Source: Peristeroidobacter agariperforans
Lineage (GTDB): Bacteria > Pseudomonadota > Gammaproteobacteria > Steroidobacterales > Steroidobacteraceae
Assembly: GCF_004138335.1 (NCBI RefSeq)
Contig: NZ_RYFW01000002.1
Location: 62,001 to 126,000, forward strand
Direction: 5' to 3'
DNA: 64,000 bases
A program made the translations under genes and the position numbers. Below, in pieces: positions 50,684-60,371 of this stretch. The notes beneath the pieces are model-generated. The model made no database searches. It saw only the letters and a program-made list of their open reading frames with translations, and was not told where the DNA came from. Position 1 is the first letter of the stretch, and each line of letters begins with the position of its first letter.

Positions 50684-51697
50684 GTGCTAAATAGAGTGGC
50701 AACTCCTTACAAGATCCGCATCATCGGTAAAGTCAACGGCGTCGGGTTGACGCGTGACATCAAATTGCTGAGCGATTGCTTGCGCTTGGAAGGGCACGAC
50801 GTGAGCGTGCATGCCATTGACGCCGATGCAGCCAAGCGGCGGCGCTCCGGCCTCCGCCAATTGCTCCTGAAGCTGCGGCTCGGTCGGCCGCGCGCGACAC
50901 CGCGCGATGTCGACCTGAACATCATGCTGGAGCACGTCTGGGCCGAATTCCTGCCGCTGGCGCGCAGCAGCGTCGTGGTGCCCAATCCTGAATGGTTCGA
51001 CCGTCACGACGTTCGTTTCCTGCCGCACGTGGATCACGTCTGGGCGAAGACCCGTCACAGCGAAGATATTTTCCGGCGCCTGGGCCGGGACACGTTATTC
51101 CTGAGCTTCGACAGCGACGATCGGCATCGCCCCGAGGTGCCGCGGGAGCGGCGCTTTTTTCACCTCGCCGGCAAGAGCACGATGAAGGGAACGGACCGCT
51201 TGCTGCGTCTCTGGGCGCAACGGCCCGACTGGCCGACCTTGACGGTGATTCAGCATGGCCGCGATGCGCACGCGCCGGAAATTCAGGCTGCGAACATCGA
51301 TCGTCGCCACGGTTATCTGAGCGAAACCGAATTGCTGGAACAGCAGAACGCTTGCATGTTCCATGTCTGCCCGTCCTTGTCGGAGGGCTGGGGTCACTAC
51401 ATCGTCGAAGCCCTGAGCGTCGGAGCGGTGGTGCTGACGGTGGCGGCGCCGCCGATGGATGAGTTGGTCACCGCGGAGCGTGGCTTGCTAGTGCCGTACG
51501 AGCGGGTCGGCGAGCAGCGCCTGACGAGCACTTATTATTTTTCCACCGCTGGCTTGGAAGCTGCAGTGGAGCGCGCAGTGGCAATGAGCGACAGCGAGTG
51601 GGCGCGCATGTCTGCTAACGCGCGCCGCTGGTTCCAGAGCAACCGGGACGATTTTCCGCTGCGAGTGAGATCGGCGCTGCTCGAGTCGGTACAATAA
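50684..51697 (+). CDS. GT4-type glycosyltransferase (surface polysaccharide island)
   Basis: 337 residues from GTG 50684 (GGAGG at 50667-50671, 12 bp upstream). The open frame extends further upstream without domain character. A Rossmann start 'KIRIIGKVNGVGLTRDIKLLSDCLRLEGHDV' and the C-terminal 'HVCPSLSEGWGHYIVEALSVGAVVLTVAAPPMDEL' match GT4 enzymes, with the family's E-rich donor-binding loop. A second block, 'FFHLAGKSTMKGTDRLLRLW', is also typical. It would add a sugar to a lipid-linked oligosaccharide in the cytoplasm. The Wzi-like gene starts 37 bp later and a GT2 gene follows it. Confidence 0.85.
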   Translation: MLNRVATPYKIRIIGKVNGVGLTRDIKLLSDCLRLEGHDVSVHAIDADAAKRRRSGLRQLLLKLRLGRPRATPRDVDLNIMLEHVWAEFLPLARSSVVVPNPEWFDRHDVRFLPHVDHVWAKTRHSEDIFRRLGRDTLFLSFDSDDRHRPEVPRERRFFHLAGKSTMKGTDRLLRLWAQRPDWPTLTVIQHGRDAHAPEIQAANIDRRHGYLSETELLEQQNACMFHVCPSLSEGWGHYIVEALSVGAVVLTVAAPPMDELVTAERGLLVPYERVGEQRLTSTYYFSTAGLEAAVERAVAMSDSEWARMSANARRWFQSNRDDFPLRVRSALLESVQ

Positions 51698-51734
51698 TCA
51701 TGGAAGGTTGGATACGCGCGGGAAAGGTGCAAGT

Positions 51735-53705
51735 TTGAGCAGCAGTCGAAGGGTCCAGGTCGCCGTCGCGGTGGCCGCTGCGTTTTCGTCAAGCGCCGCG
51801 CTGGCGCAGGGGCCGAGTCCTTATCTCCCCCTGAAAATGGCGCCCGAGATCGAACGTCAGATCGATCAGGTGCTGCTGCTGGCGGGCCGCCCGATCGTGC
51901 GCCGTCCGATTGCGGCCGTCACAGTGCTGGAGGCGCTGCCCGCCGCTTGTCAGGTCGATTCGCTTCTCTGCGAGCGGGTGCGCGCCTATCTCAGCTCTTA
52001 CACCGAGCGTTTCGGGGTCGCGCACGTCGGTCTCGAGGCAGCCGGAACGCGCAATTCCGAAAAGACTCTGCCGAATAGTTTCGGAATGAGCGCGGGGGAT
52101 GAATGGTCGGCATCGGTGGCCGGCCAGTTTCGTATTTTCGATTACATGCAGCTGCAATTGGGCGCAGTCGCCTATCCCGACGAAATCATTCCGTCCGGTT
52201 CCATGCTCAGCATCGGCAATCATTACTTTCAGCTGGATATCGGTTATCGGGATCATTGGTGGTCGCCGATGAGCGACAGCGCCATGCTCATCGGCACGCA
52301 GGCGCAGACCATGCCTGGCGTGACGCTATCGAATTACAAGCCGATGACCGGTTGGAATTTCACGTATGAAGCGTTCATCGCACGCATGGACTACGTCGAG
52401 GATATCGCTTACCAGGGCGGGACGACTGCCGGCTATCCGCGACTCGCGGGCGTGAACCTGGCTATCGAGCCGGTGCTGGGCTGGTCGCTTGGCGCAAGTC
52501 GGGTATTGCAATACGGGGGCGGCGAGCGCAAGCGCTCGTTCGGTGATCTGTTCAATGCGTTCTTTTCGCCGACGCGCTACGACAACATCAGCGACGAGAC
52601 CGGCAGCGACGATCAGTTCGGCAACCAGGTGGCGGCGCTGACCAGCAAGTTCGTGTTTCCCGCGCGGGTGCCATTCTCGGTGTATTTCGAGTATGCCGGA
52701 GAGGACGGCTCGCGCGCGGAAGGTTGGCGTCTCGGTAACGTGTCGCTGTCCGCGGGCATCGACATTCCGCGGATCTGGCGGCGCTTCGATATGACCTACG
52801 AGGTCTCCGATTGGCAGAACGCCTGGTACGTGAACGGCGTCTATCCAGACGGCACGTCCAACGACGGTCACGTGATCGGGCATTGGGGCGCCGACGATCG
52901 GCTGGCCCGCGATGCCGTCGGCGCGACCAGTCACATGCTGCGCGTCGGCTGGGCTGCTCCGTTCGGCGGAACGTTCGATGTGCGCTATCGAACGCTGCAG
53001 AATGAAGACTACGGGGTCGGCGATTATCAACGCGAGCATGACGTCGCACTCCGATACTCGCGCAGCTGGAACGAATTCGTCTATGGCGCCGAGGTCAACG
53101 TCGGCAGCGATGTGTTCGGTGAGGATTTTCGTCGCGTCGGCGCGTTCGTACGTTACTCGCCGGGCGCCCGGGAAGAGTTCGCTGGACCGATCGAGCCATT
53201 GCCCGAGCAAGCGGCGCGCAACGTGGACATCTTCGTCGATGCGGGCGTCAACGTCAGCCAGGTGGAATACGACCCGTCCGACGGCGGTGTCACGCCGATC
53301 GAGAAGACATCCTCAGTCGGGCCGCACATCGGTGTGGGCGTGCGCCGCGCAGTGACTTCGCGTAGCGATCTGGGCGTGCGCGTCGAGATGGACGATTTCG
53401 ATGGTCTGACTGCAATCGGCGTTCGAGCCCTCGACTACCGCTACCGAGTCGGTCGGAAACTCTCCATCGGCGCCTACGCGGGGGCCATGCGCCTCAACGC
53501 GCCTACTGCCGCTTACGGTTATTACGGCGGCATCGGCGCCCAATTGCGCGACGTGCTGCCTCGCTTGGATCTCACTCTCGACTTGCGCGCTTCCGACAAA
53601 ATCGCCCGCGATGTGCTGCTGCCGTCCGACCCAGCCGGCAATACGTGGGGCGATGTCATCTATCAGATGTACGGCGCGAGCGCGTATTTGAGCTATCGGT
53701 TTTGA
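51735..53705 (+). CDS. Wzi-family capsule assembly outer membrane protein
   Basis: 656 residues from TTG 51735, chosen because AAAGGTG lies 5 bp upstream; the frame is open to 51708. Signal peptide about 1-23 (AALAQ). The chain is a beta-barrel with Wzi-like 'HYFQLDIGYRDHWWSPMSDSAMLIGTQAQTMPGVTLSNYKP' and 'GWSLGASRVLQYGGG', and ends in aromatic Phe ('AYLSYRF'). Wzi holds group 1 capsule on the cell surface as a lectin. The protein is longer than E. coli Wzi (about 480) by an extra barrel-like C-terminal part after about residue 490. Flanking glycosyltransferases support a capsule/exopolysaccharide role. Confidence 0.85.
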   Translation: MSSSRRVQVAVAVAAAFSSSAALAQGPSPYLPLKMAPEIERQIDQVLLLAGRPIVRRPIAAVTVLEALPAACQVDSLLCERVRAYLSSYTERFGVAHVGLEAAGTRNSEKTLPNSFGMSAGDEWSASVAGQFRIFDYMQLQLGAVAYPDEIIPSGSMLSIGNHYFQLDIGYRDHWWSPMSDSAMLIGTQAQTMPGVTLSNYKPMTGWNFTYEAFIARMDYVEDIAYQGGTTAGYPRLAGVNLAIEPVLGWSLGASRVLQYGGGERKRSFGDLFNAFFSPTRYDNISDETGSDDQFGNQVAALTSKFVFPARVPFSVYFEYAGEDGSRAEGWRLGNVSLSAGIDIPRIWRRFDMTYEVSDWQNAWYVNGVYPDGTSNDGHVIGHWGADDRLARDAVGATSHMLRVGWAAPFGGTFDVRYRTLQNEDYGVGDYQREHDVALRYSRSWNEFVYGAEVNVGSDVFGEDFRRVGAFVRYSPGAREEFAGPIEPLPEQAARNVDIFVDAGVNVSQVEYDPSDGGVTPIEKTSSVGPHIGVGVRRAVTSRSDLGVRVEMDDFDGLTAIGVRALDYRYRVGRKLSIGAYAGAMRLNAPTAAYGYYGGIGAQLRDVLPRLDLTLDLRASDKIARDVLLPSDPAGNTWGDVIYQMYGASAYLSYRF

Positions 53706-54694
53706 CAGACACGACGGTGCTGCGGCGAGGACCTCACAGAGCAAGTATCCTGTTGTTGGCGTATCGCATGGAGAACACGCTGCGACCGGCGCTGGCGTCC
53801 GCGCTCGCGCAGACCGTGCCATGCGAGATCATCGTGTCTGACGATGCTTCGGGTGACCGTAGCCTGGAGATAGCGCGCGAGATGACGGCGGCCTACGCCG
53901 GTCCTCACAAAGTGATCATTCGCGGCAACGAGCAGAACCAGGGCTTGTGCCGGCACATCGATACGGTGTCGAAGATCGCGAGCGGCGAAATCCTGATCTT
54001 CATGGCAGCCGACGATGTTTCCTACCCACAGCGTGTGGCGCGGCTGCTGGCCGCCTTCGACGCTCATGCGGATGCCTACGCGGTGGGGTCGGCCGTCGAC
54101 GAGATCGACGTGTCGGGTCAAGTGCTGCGTCGAGGCGCTTGGTATCTCGACTCGCCGATGGACCAGCGCAAGCTGCTGCACCTTGGAAAGTTCGTCACGC
54201 TGCTGGGAGCGTCGATGTCCCTGCGTCGCGAGTTGCTCGACGATCTGCCGCCGCTGACCGGGCTGGTCGAAGACAACATGCTTACATTACGCGCCAGCTT
54301 GTTCGGTCGGATCTATTGCCTGAAAGAATCGTTGCTGGGCTATCGCCGACACGAAGGCAATCTGGGCCGGACTGTGTTCGTTCGCACCGGACCGGGCAGG
54401 GCGGCGCGCCGTAAGCGCTACGAGCGCACGATTCGCATGTATCGCGAGATCGCCAACGATCACGAGCGCTGTCTGCAGGCGCTGCCGCAGTTGCCGCCGG
54501 AGCGGCGGCAACTGGGCGAGCAGATCGTTTCGATGTACCGCATCGAAGCGGAGAGTCGCGAGGCGGTGCTCAACCTGCCAAAGCGCCAATGGCTGAGTCC
54601 CATCTGGAGAGGCATCAAACATCCGGGGCTGCGTCGCAAGTCCGTTGAGCGCGCGTTCAAACTGGCGGTGCCGCGCAGTTGGCTATTGTCCTGA
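53702..54694 (+). CDS. GT2-family glycosyltransferase (surface polysaccharide island)
   Basis: 330 residues from TTG 53702, whose TTGA overlaps the stop of the Wzi-like gene; GTG 53717 is an alternative. The GT-A core is clear: 'ASILLLAYRMENTLRPALASALAQTVPCEIIVSDDASGD', then the acidic metal site 'FMAADDVSYPQRV' and acceptor region 'LLGASMSLRRELLDDLP'. It would transfer a sugar in capsule or exopolysaccharide assembly. Coupled to the Wzi-like gene. No polymerase, flippase or export gene is present, so this is a satellite of a locus elsewhere or a modification unit. Confidence 0.87.
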   Translation: MTDTTVLRRGPHRASILLLAYRMENTLRPALASALAQTVPCEIIVSDDASGDRSLEIAREMTAAYAGPHKVIIRGNEQNQGLCRHIDTVSKIASGEILIFMAADDVSYPQRVARLLAAFDAHADAYAVGSAVDEIDVSGQVLRRGAWYLDSPMDQRKLLHLGKFVTLLGASMSLRRELLDDLPPLTGLVEDNMLTLRASLFGRIYCLKESLLGYRRHEGNLGRTVFVRTGPGRAARRKRYERTIRMYREIANDHERCLQALPQLPPERRQLGEQIVSMYRIEAESREAVLNLPKRQWLSPIWRGIKHPGLRRKSVERAFKLAVPRSWLLS

Positions 54695-54723
54695 GCGCTT
54701 GAGAAGCGACGCCCGCTAGTCCC

Positions 54724-55992
54724 TTACAAGGTCGCAAATACCTTCTTCGCTGCGTCGATCGTGGCGTCGATGTCCGCCGCTGTGTGAGCTGCGGAAACGA
54801 AGCCCGCTTCGAACGCCGAGGGTGCAAGATAGATTCCTTCGTCCAGCATGCCGTGGAAGAAACGTTTGAAGCGCTCCACGTCGCAAGCCATCACTTCACG
54901 GAAATACCGCACCGGCGCCTTGTCAGTGAAGAACAGGCCGAACATGCCGCACGCATGGTTGGTCGAGAGCGGAATGTTCGCCAGCTTCGCGGCGTGCTGG
55001 AGTCCTTCCATCAACTGCGCGGTGCGCGCGGCGATCTGTTCGTAGAACTGCGGCTGATCGAGCAGTTCCAGCGTCGCAAGCCCGGCGGCCATCGCGACCG
55101 GATTGCCGGAGAGCGTGCCGGCTTGATACACCGGTCCGAGCGGCGCGATCTTTTCCATGATGTCGCGCCGTCCGCCGAACGCGCCGACCGGCATGCCGCC
55201 GCCGACGATCTTGCCGAGCGTGGTCAGGTCCGGACGAATGTTATAAAGCGCCTGTGCGCCGCCGCGCGCGACACGGAAGCCGGTCATCACTTCGTCGAAG
55301 ATCAGCACGCTGCCGTGCTGATCGCACACCGAGCGCAATGCTTCCAGAAAACCCGGCACCGGCGGCACGCAATTCATATTGCCCGCAATCGGCTCGACGA
55401 TGATGCAGGCGATCTCGTTGCCGCTGTCACTGAACAGCTGCTGGAGCTGAGCGATATCGTTGTAGTTGAGCGTGATGGTCTGGGCCGCGAATTCCTTCGG
55501 CACGCCCGGCGACGTCGGCACGCCGAAGGTGAGGGCGCCCGAGCCCGCTTTCACCAGCAACGAATCGGAATGGCCGTGATAGCAGCCTTCGAATTTCACG
55601 ATCTTGTCGCGGCCGGTGAAGCCGCGCGCCAGCCGAATCGCGCTCATGGTCGCTTCGGTGCCGGAGCTCACCATGCGCACCAGCTCGATCGACGGCATGA
55701 TCTCGCAGATCTTCTGAGCGACTTTGGTCTCGATCTGCGTCGGCGCGCCGAACGACAGGCCCAGCGCGGCGCGCTCCTGCACGGCCCGGATCACGTTGGG
55801 GTGCGCGTGGCCCAGGATCATCGGGCCCCAGGAGCCGACGTAGTCGATGTAACCTCGATCGCTCTGATCGAAGACACGCGAGCCGGCCGCGCGCTCGATG
55901 AAAACAGGCTCGCCGCCGACGCCGCGAAACGCGCGGACGGGAGAGTTCACGCCGCCGGGGATGTAGCGGCTGGCATCGGAAAATAACGACAC
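54724..55992 (-). CDS. hemL: Glutamate-1-semialdehyde 2,1-aminomutase
   Basis: 422 residues from GTG 55992 (GGAG 7 bp upstream); an earlier in-frame GTG at 56031 is less likely. It converts glutamate-1-semialdehyde to 5-aminolevulinate, the first committed tetrapyrrole intermediate, in the cytoplasm. Motifs: '[20 protein letters not shown]', '[12 protein letters not shown]', '[17 protein letters not shown]', '[10 protein letters not shown]', '[11 protein letters not shown]', and the PLP Lys K261 in '[16 protein letters not shown]'. Divergent from the rubredoxin gene. Confidence 0.96.
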   Translation of the reverse strand: MSLFSDASRYIPGGVNSPVRAFRGVGGEPVFIERAAGSRVFDQSDRGYIDYVGSWGPMILGHAHPNVIRAVQERAALGLSFGAPTQIETKVAQKICEIMPSIELVRMVSSGTEATMSAIRLARGFTGRDKIVKFEGCYHGHSDSLLVKAGSGALTFGVPTSPGVPKEFAAQTITLNYNDIAQLQQLFSDSGNEIACIIVEPIAGNMNCVPPVPGFLEALRSVCDQHGSVLIFDEVMTGFRVARGGAQALYNIRPDLTTLGKIVGGGMPVGAFGGRRDIMEKIAPLGPVYQAGTLSGNPVAMAAGLATLELLDQPQFYEQIAARTAQLMEGLQHAAKLANIPLSTNHACGMFGLFFTDKAPVRYFREVMACDVERFKRFFHGMLDEGIYLAPSAFEAGFVSAAHTAADIDATIDAAKKVFATL

Positions 55993-56082
55993 GGGAGAGC
56001 TCCGGATGATCTCGGACGCGGAGTGTACCACCCGGGGTCGGATCGACGGCTCAGCGGCCTCCCATCGCCGGCTTCAGTTCCC

Positions 56083-56088
56083 TATAAT
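56083..56088 (+). promoter_or_regulatory. TATAAT -10 element upstream of rubredoxin gene
   Basis: TATAAT occupies 56083-56088 in the hemL-rubredoxin divergent gap; no good -35 lies 17 bp upstream. Transcription would start near 56,095, giving a leader of about 34 nt. Confidence 0.45.
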
Positions 56089-56128
56089 CCGGCCCCTTGT
56101 CTCACCTAGGTTCGGTCGGCGCTGCGAA

Positions 56129-56293
56129 ATGAAAGCCTATATGTGCGTGATCTGCGGTTACGTCTACGAAGAAGAAAAAGGCGATCCCGCATCCGGCATT
56201 GCAGCCGGCACGCGCTGGGACGACGTGCCGCTGTCCTGGCGCTGCCCGGACTGCGGCGCCGGCAAGGAAGACTTCGAGATGGTCGAGGTCTGA
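56129..56293 (+). CDS. Rubredoxin
   Basis: 54 residues, the standard rubredoxin size; the frame extends upstream to 56006 but only this ATG gives the normal N-terminus 'MKAYMCVICGYVY'. Cys ligands for the single iron are C6, C9, C39 and C42 in CxxCGYVY and CPDCG. It is a one-electron carrier in the cytoplasm, serving alkane hydroxylases, oxidative stress reductases or other partners; none is next to it here. The gene is divergent from hemL, a pairing seen in several gammaproteobacteria. Confidence 0.95.
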   Translation: MKAYMCVICGYVYEEEKGDPASGIAAGTRWDDVPLSWRCPDCGAGKEDFEMVEV

Positions 56294-56297
56294 GCGC

Positions 56298-57161
56298 TCA
56301 GTGCTGCGTGACCTTGTGACCCTTGTTTTCCAGTAGATCGATCAGGCTGTCCTTGCCCACCAGGTGCAGCGTCCCGACGATCACCAGATAGTCCTCCCGA
56401 TCGTCGAGCAGTTGCTCGACCTGGCTCAGCCACCGGCGGTTGCGGTCGGTGGTCAACGGCCGGTAAAGATCCGGATATTGCTCGAACCCTTCGGCCAGCA
56501 ACGCGGCCAGCGCCTGGCTGTCGCCCCGACGCCAGGCTGACAGCAACTCGTCGATCTCCTCCGCAATCCGATCCGTGTCTTCGATGCTGTAGAGCAGGAA
56601 CTCGCGTTGCTGGCGCTCCGGCAATCCGGCCAGCATGCCCAGCTGCTCGCGCAATGTTTCCAGGCCGTGGATGGGCTTTTTGTCCGCGACCGCGCGGGTC
56701 GTGAAGCGTTGCTCGATTCCCGACGTCGGCGCGAGCCCCATTTTCACCAGCTGCAGCTGCACCAGGGTCATGGCTGCGAACCAGGGCTTGAAGCGATTGA
56801 GCAGCATGGGATCGACGCCGACTTCCTGCGCGCGCGTGCTCAGTTTGGAGTAGGTGGGCTTGCCGAGCTGTTGCTCGAGCGATTGACCGGCGGGCAGCAT
56901 GCCCAGCTCGAGCGTGACCTGCTGAGTCTCGGCCGGATCGAGATCGTCCATGTCGATCTCCATCAGCAGCACTTCGGCGTCTTTATAAGCCTCGTCGAGC
57001 GCCGCAGGCAGCTTTTCGGACTCGTTGAGGAAATGCACCGAGCCGAGCAGATACACGGTATTGGTCTTGCCCTGGAGCGACCACAGGCTGTGGTGCTGTT
57101 CGGCGGCGCAGGCGCCCGCGCTGAGCCAGAGCGCGCACAGCGCCACGAGTATTTTATTCAT
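56298..57161 (-). CDS. TraB/GumN-family protein
   Basis: 287 residues from ATG 57161 (AAGGA upstream); the frame is open 7 codons earlier. Signal peptide about 1-20 (SAGACA). Conserved TraB/GumN motifs are 'NTVYLLGSVHFLNESEKLP' at the start of the mature protein and 'YLVIVGTLHLVGKDSLIDLL' near the end (two GxxH motifs). The family has been linked to metal-dependent protease-like activity (Tiki), but its bacterial role is unsettled; in Xanthomonas a gumN gene lies by the xanthan cluster. Here it sits between rubredoxin and cpdA, on the same strand as cpdA, whose stop is 48 bp upstream. Confidence 0.88.
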   Translation of the reverse strand: MNKILVALCALWLSAGACAAEQHHSLWSLQGKTNTVYLLGSVHFLNESEKLPAALDEAYKDAEVLLMEIDMDDLDPAETQQVTLELGMLPAGQSLEQQLGKPTYSKLSTRAQEVGVDPMLLNRFKPWFAAMTLVQLQLVKMGLAPTSGIEQRFTTRAVADKKPIHGLETLREQLGMLAGLPERQQREFLLYSIEDTDRIAEEIDELLSAWRRGDSQALAALLAEGFEQYPDLYRPLTTDRNRRWLSQVEQLLDDREDYLVIVGTLHLVGKDSLIDLLENKGHKVTQH

Positions 57162-57208
57162 TCCTTGTCCCCAGCGGCTCAAACCGTCGCGGACAAGACT
57201 AGCGCACC

Positions 57209-57982
57209 TCAGGCGACGCTGCTTTGGGCATACGCCTCGAGCCAGCAGACTTCCGTGGCAATCGAGCCGTCGGGCATCAGCTCCAGCACGCGGTAACCGG
57301 GCGGGCGGTCATCGATGGCGAAATCGACGCTGCCGGGCACGAACTGTGCGCAGGTGGCCGGCGTCGCCATGAAGCGCACGCCGTGAATGAAGCTGTCCAA
57401 TGACTGGTGCACGTGGCCCCAGAGCACACCGCGCACGTTCGAGTGCTCGCGCACGATGGTCATGAACTCATCGGCGTCGTACAGGCCGACCTGGTCGAGC
57501 CACTGGCTGCGGATCGAGATCGGGTGATGGTGCAGGCACACCAGCACATGGTGATTGCGATGAGTGCGCAGCACCTCGCGCAGATAGTTCAGCTGCTCGG
57601 CGCCGACGCGTCCGGCGGCGTCGTTGGCCACCCAGGAATCCAGCATGACCACCAGCCAGCGGCCGAACTCGGTGTGACCGCCGACTTTGAACGGCCCGCC
57701 GCGCAAGGCTGCGCGCATGTGATCGGGAAGATCATGATTGCCCGCGAGGCACAGCACTGGCGCGCGCGAGGAGCCAAACACGTGGCGCACCCAGCGATAG
57801 CCTTCCGGGTCGTCCTGCACCAAGTCGCCTGTCAGCAACACGCCGTCAGCCCGATGACTGCGACGCTGGGCGTCCGCAACCGCGGCTTGCAGCGCAGGCA
57901 AGCACGCAACGCCACGCAGGCGCCCGCCCGCTTCACCGAACAGGTGCAGATCGCTGAACTGAATGAGGCGGACCGATTGCAT
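57209..57982 (-). CDS. cpdA: 3',5'-cyclic-AMP phosphodiesterase
   Basis: 257 residues from ATG 57982. The calcineurin-like metal sites are complete: 'FSDLHLFG' (D, H), 'LLTGDLVQDD' (D), 'LAGNHDLPDH' (N, H), 'CLHHHPI' (H), 'WGHVHQ' (H, H). It hydrolyses cAMP to AMP in the cytoplasm and so tunes CRP-type regulation. The upstream open frame to 58171 overlaps no gene but is Arg/Val-rich without a domain. The gene is divergent from tkt. The TraB/GumN gene follows it, so both may be one unit. Confidence 0.9.
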   Translation of the reverse strand: MQSVRLIQFSDLHLFGEAGGRLRGVACLPALQAAVADAQRRSHRADGVLLTGDLVQDDPEGYRWVRHVFGSSRAPVLCLAGNHDLPDHMRAALRGGPFKVGGHTEFGRWLVVMLDSWVANDAAGRVGAEQLNYLREVLRTHRNHHVLVCLHHHPISIRSQWLDQVGLYDADEFMTIVREHSNVRGVLWGHVHQSLDSFIHGVRFMATPATCAQFVPGSVDFAIDDRPPGYRVLELMPDGSIATEVCWLEAYAQSSVA

Positions 57983-58347
57983 CGTTACTGTCTTCGAAAT
58001 CTTGACCCTGGAGCGCGCGACATAATGGGGCAAAATAGCCACAATCATCGTAGCAACGAGGGCGGGGCGAAAAGGTGACCAGTGTCTAATCGCACGGCTC
58101 GCAGGCGTTGCGAGCGTGAGTTTTGCGCTTCGTCTCACAAACTCCAGGTGTCGCAACGGAACGACCCACAACGCAACAACGTGCCGTCCCTGTTCCGGTT
58201 CCGACTGGCGAGGCGGCGTTTCGTTCCCCGGCGGCCCCCGCCCGCATTTGCCCCACCCCGCCTAGTAGTCCAAAATGCGCGGCCTTCCTAAGCGCTCATC
58301 GCATGCTCTTGGGCGAGCCTCTCCACGCACCTTTCGAGATAATTTGA
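57983..58347. other. Divergent control region between cpdA and the glycolytic operon
   Basis: 365 bp without a credible gene. A hairpin GCTCGCA/TGCGAGC (58097-58115, 5-nt loop) lies in the leader side of tkt. GAGATAA just before ATG 58348 is a weak ribosome-binding site. No good sigma-70 promoter was identified by eye. Confidence 0.4.
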
Positions 58348-60351
58348 ATGCAGACATCGCACCGCCGGCAGCTCGCCAACGCCATCCGTGCCCTGGCGAT
58401 GGACGCCGTGCAGAAGGCCAACTCCGGCCATCCGGGCATGCCCATGGGCATGGCCGATATCGCCGAAGTCTTGTGGAACGATCATCTCAAGCACAATCCC
58501 GGCAATCCGCTGTGGTCGGACCGCGACCGCTTCGTGGTGTCCAACGGTCACGGCTCGATGCTGCTGTACTCGCTGCTGCACCTGACCGGCTACCCGCTGA
58601 AGATCGAAGATCTGCAGAAATTCCGGCAGCTCGGCTCGCACACCGCCGGTCATCCCGAGCATGACGCGCACCTCGGTATCGAGACCACGACCGGCCCGCT
58701 GGGCCAGGGCCTGGCCAATGCGGTTGGCATGGCGCTCGCGGAAAAGCACCTCGCCAGTGAGTTCAATCGCCCGGGGCACGACATCATTGACCATCGCACC
58801 TGGGTGTTCCTCGGCGACGGCTGCCTCATGGAAGGTGTGTCGCACGAGGCCTGTTCGCTCGCCGGCACGCTGAAACTCGGCAAGCTGATCGCGTTCTACG
58901 ACGACAACGGCATCTCCATCGACGGCGAAGTGCACGGCTGGTTCACTGACGACACGCCGAAGCGTTTCGAAGCCTACGGCTGGCACGTCGTACCGAATGT
59001 CGACGGCCACGATCCGGCGGCGATCGAGAAGGCGATCGCGGCGGCAGTCGCACAAACCGACAAGCCTTCGTTGATCTGTTGCAAGACCATCATCGGTTGG
59101 GGCTCCCCGAACAAGCAGGGCACCGAAGCGACGCACGGCGCGGCGCTCGGCGCCGACGAAGTCGCGGCCACGCGCAAGCACCTCGGCTGGGACTACGAGC
59201 CGTTCGTGATCCCCGATGAAATTCGCCAAGGCTGGGACGCGCAAGCGCAAGGCGCGAAGCGCGAAGGTGAGTGGCAACAGCGCTTCAACTCCTACAAGTC
59301 GAAGTTCCCCGAGCTCGCGGCGGAGTACGAGCGCCGGCAGGCAGGTGAGCTGCCGTCGTCGTGGCGCGATGTGGTCACGAAGTACGTCGCCGACGTTGCC
59401 AAGGAGAGCAAGCCGCTGGCGACTCGCCAGAGCTCGCAGGCCTCGTTGAACGCCTACGGCCCGGGCTTGCCGGAATTGCTGGGCGGCTCGGCCGACCTGA
59501 CCGGCTCGAACAACACCAATCGCAAGGACTCCCGCTCCCTCACCGGCGCGGACGCGTCCGGCAATTACATTCATTACGGCGTGCGCGAGTTTGGCATGTC
59601 CGCGATCATGAACGGCATGGCCCTGCACGGCGGCCTGATTCCCTACGGCGGCACCTTCCTGGTGTTCTCCGACTACGCACGCAACGCCATGCGCATGTCG
59701 GCGCTGATGAAACAGCGGGTCATCTACGTCATGACCCATGACTCCATCGGCCTGGGCGAAGACGGCCCGACGCACCAGCCGGTGGAACATCTGCCGAGCC
59801 TGCGCATCATCCCGAACATGACGGTCTGGCGTCCCTGCGACAGCACCGAGACCGCCATCGCATGGGCGGACTCGATCGAGCGTCGCAACGGCCCGTCGAC
59901 GCTGGCGCTCACCCGTCAGGCGCTGCCGCCCCAGACTCGCACCGAGCAGCAGATCGCGAACATTCGCCGCGGCGGTTACGTGCTGAAGGATTCGGAGGGC
60001 ACGCCCGAAGTGATCCTGATCGCAACCGGCTCGGAAGTCGCGGTCGCGGTCGAAGCGGCCGGGCTGTTGCAACAGAACGGCAAGCGAGTGCGCGTAGTCT
60101 CCATGCCGAGCACGAACGTGTTCGATGCGCAGGACGAGGCGTATCGCGAGCAGGTGCTGCCGCGCGGTGTCGAAGTCCGCATTGCTATCGAAGCGGCCGC
60201 GACCGACACGTGGTACCGCTACGTCGGTTTGCGCGGCGCCATCATTGGCATGACCACGTTCGGTGCGTCCGGTGTGGCCAAGGATTTGTTCAAGCACTTC
60301 GGGTTCACGGCGGACAATGTTGTCCGCACCGTGCAGAAGCTGCTGCAGTGA
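58348..60351 (+). CDS. tkt: Transketolase
   Basis: 667 residues, normal for the bacterial enzyme. It moves two-carbon units between sugar phosphates using thiamine diphosphate. Motifs: '[17 protein letters not shown]', '[21 protein letters not shown]', the ThDP-binding '[18 protein letters not shown]' through '[11 protein letters not shown]', '[17 protein letters not shown]', and '[19 protein letters not shown]'. First gene of a tkt-gap-pgk-pyk run, with gap 20 bp downstream. Such clusters link the pentose phosphate pathway or Calvin-type steps with lower glycolysis; no RuBisCO or phosphoribulokinase is seen. Confidence 0.97.
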   Translation: MQTSHRRQLANAIRALAMDAVQKANSGHPGMPMGMADIAEVLWNDHLKHNPGNPLWSDRDRFVVSNGHGSMLLYSLLHLTGYPLKIEDLQKFRQLGSHTAGHPEHDAHLGIETTTGPLGQGLANAVGMALAEKHLASEFNRPGHDIIDHRTWVFLGDGCLMEGVSHEACSLAGTLKLGKLIAFYDDNGISIDGEVHGWFTDDTPKRFEAYGWHVVPNVDGHDPAAIEKAIAAAVAQTDKPSLICCKTIIGWGSPNKQGTEATHGAALGADEVAATRKHLGWDYEPFVIPDEIRQGWDAQAQGAKREGEWQQRFNSYKSKFPELAAEYERRQAGELPSSWRDVVTKYVADVAKESKPLATRQSSQASLNAYGPGLPELLGGSADLTGSNNTNRKDSRSLTGADASGNYIHYGVREFGMSAIMNGMALHGGLIPYGGTFLVFSDYARNAMRMSALMKQRVIYVMTHDSIGLGEDGPTHQPVEHLPSLRIIPNMTVWRPCDSTETAIAWADSIERRNGPSTLALTRQALPPQTRTEQQIANIRRGGYVLKDSEGTPEVILIATGSEVAVAVEAAGLLQQNGKRVRVVSMPSTNVFDAQDEAYREQVLPRGVEVRIAIEAAATDTWYRYVGLRGAIIGMTTFGASGVAKDLFKHFGFTADNVVRTVQKLLQ

Positions 60352-60371
60352 TTCTAACGAGGTAACCTTAA

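Noticed and set aside
54784-55986. A 400-residue plus-strand frame opposite hemL
   Set aside because: Shadow of hemL; no start signal, no domain.
58288-60297. A 669-residue minus-strand frame opposite tkt
   Set aside because: It mirrors transketolase codons on the opposite strand; it has no domain resemblance and is a high-GC shadow.
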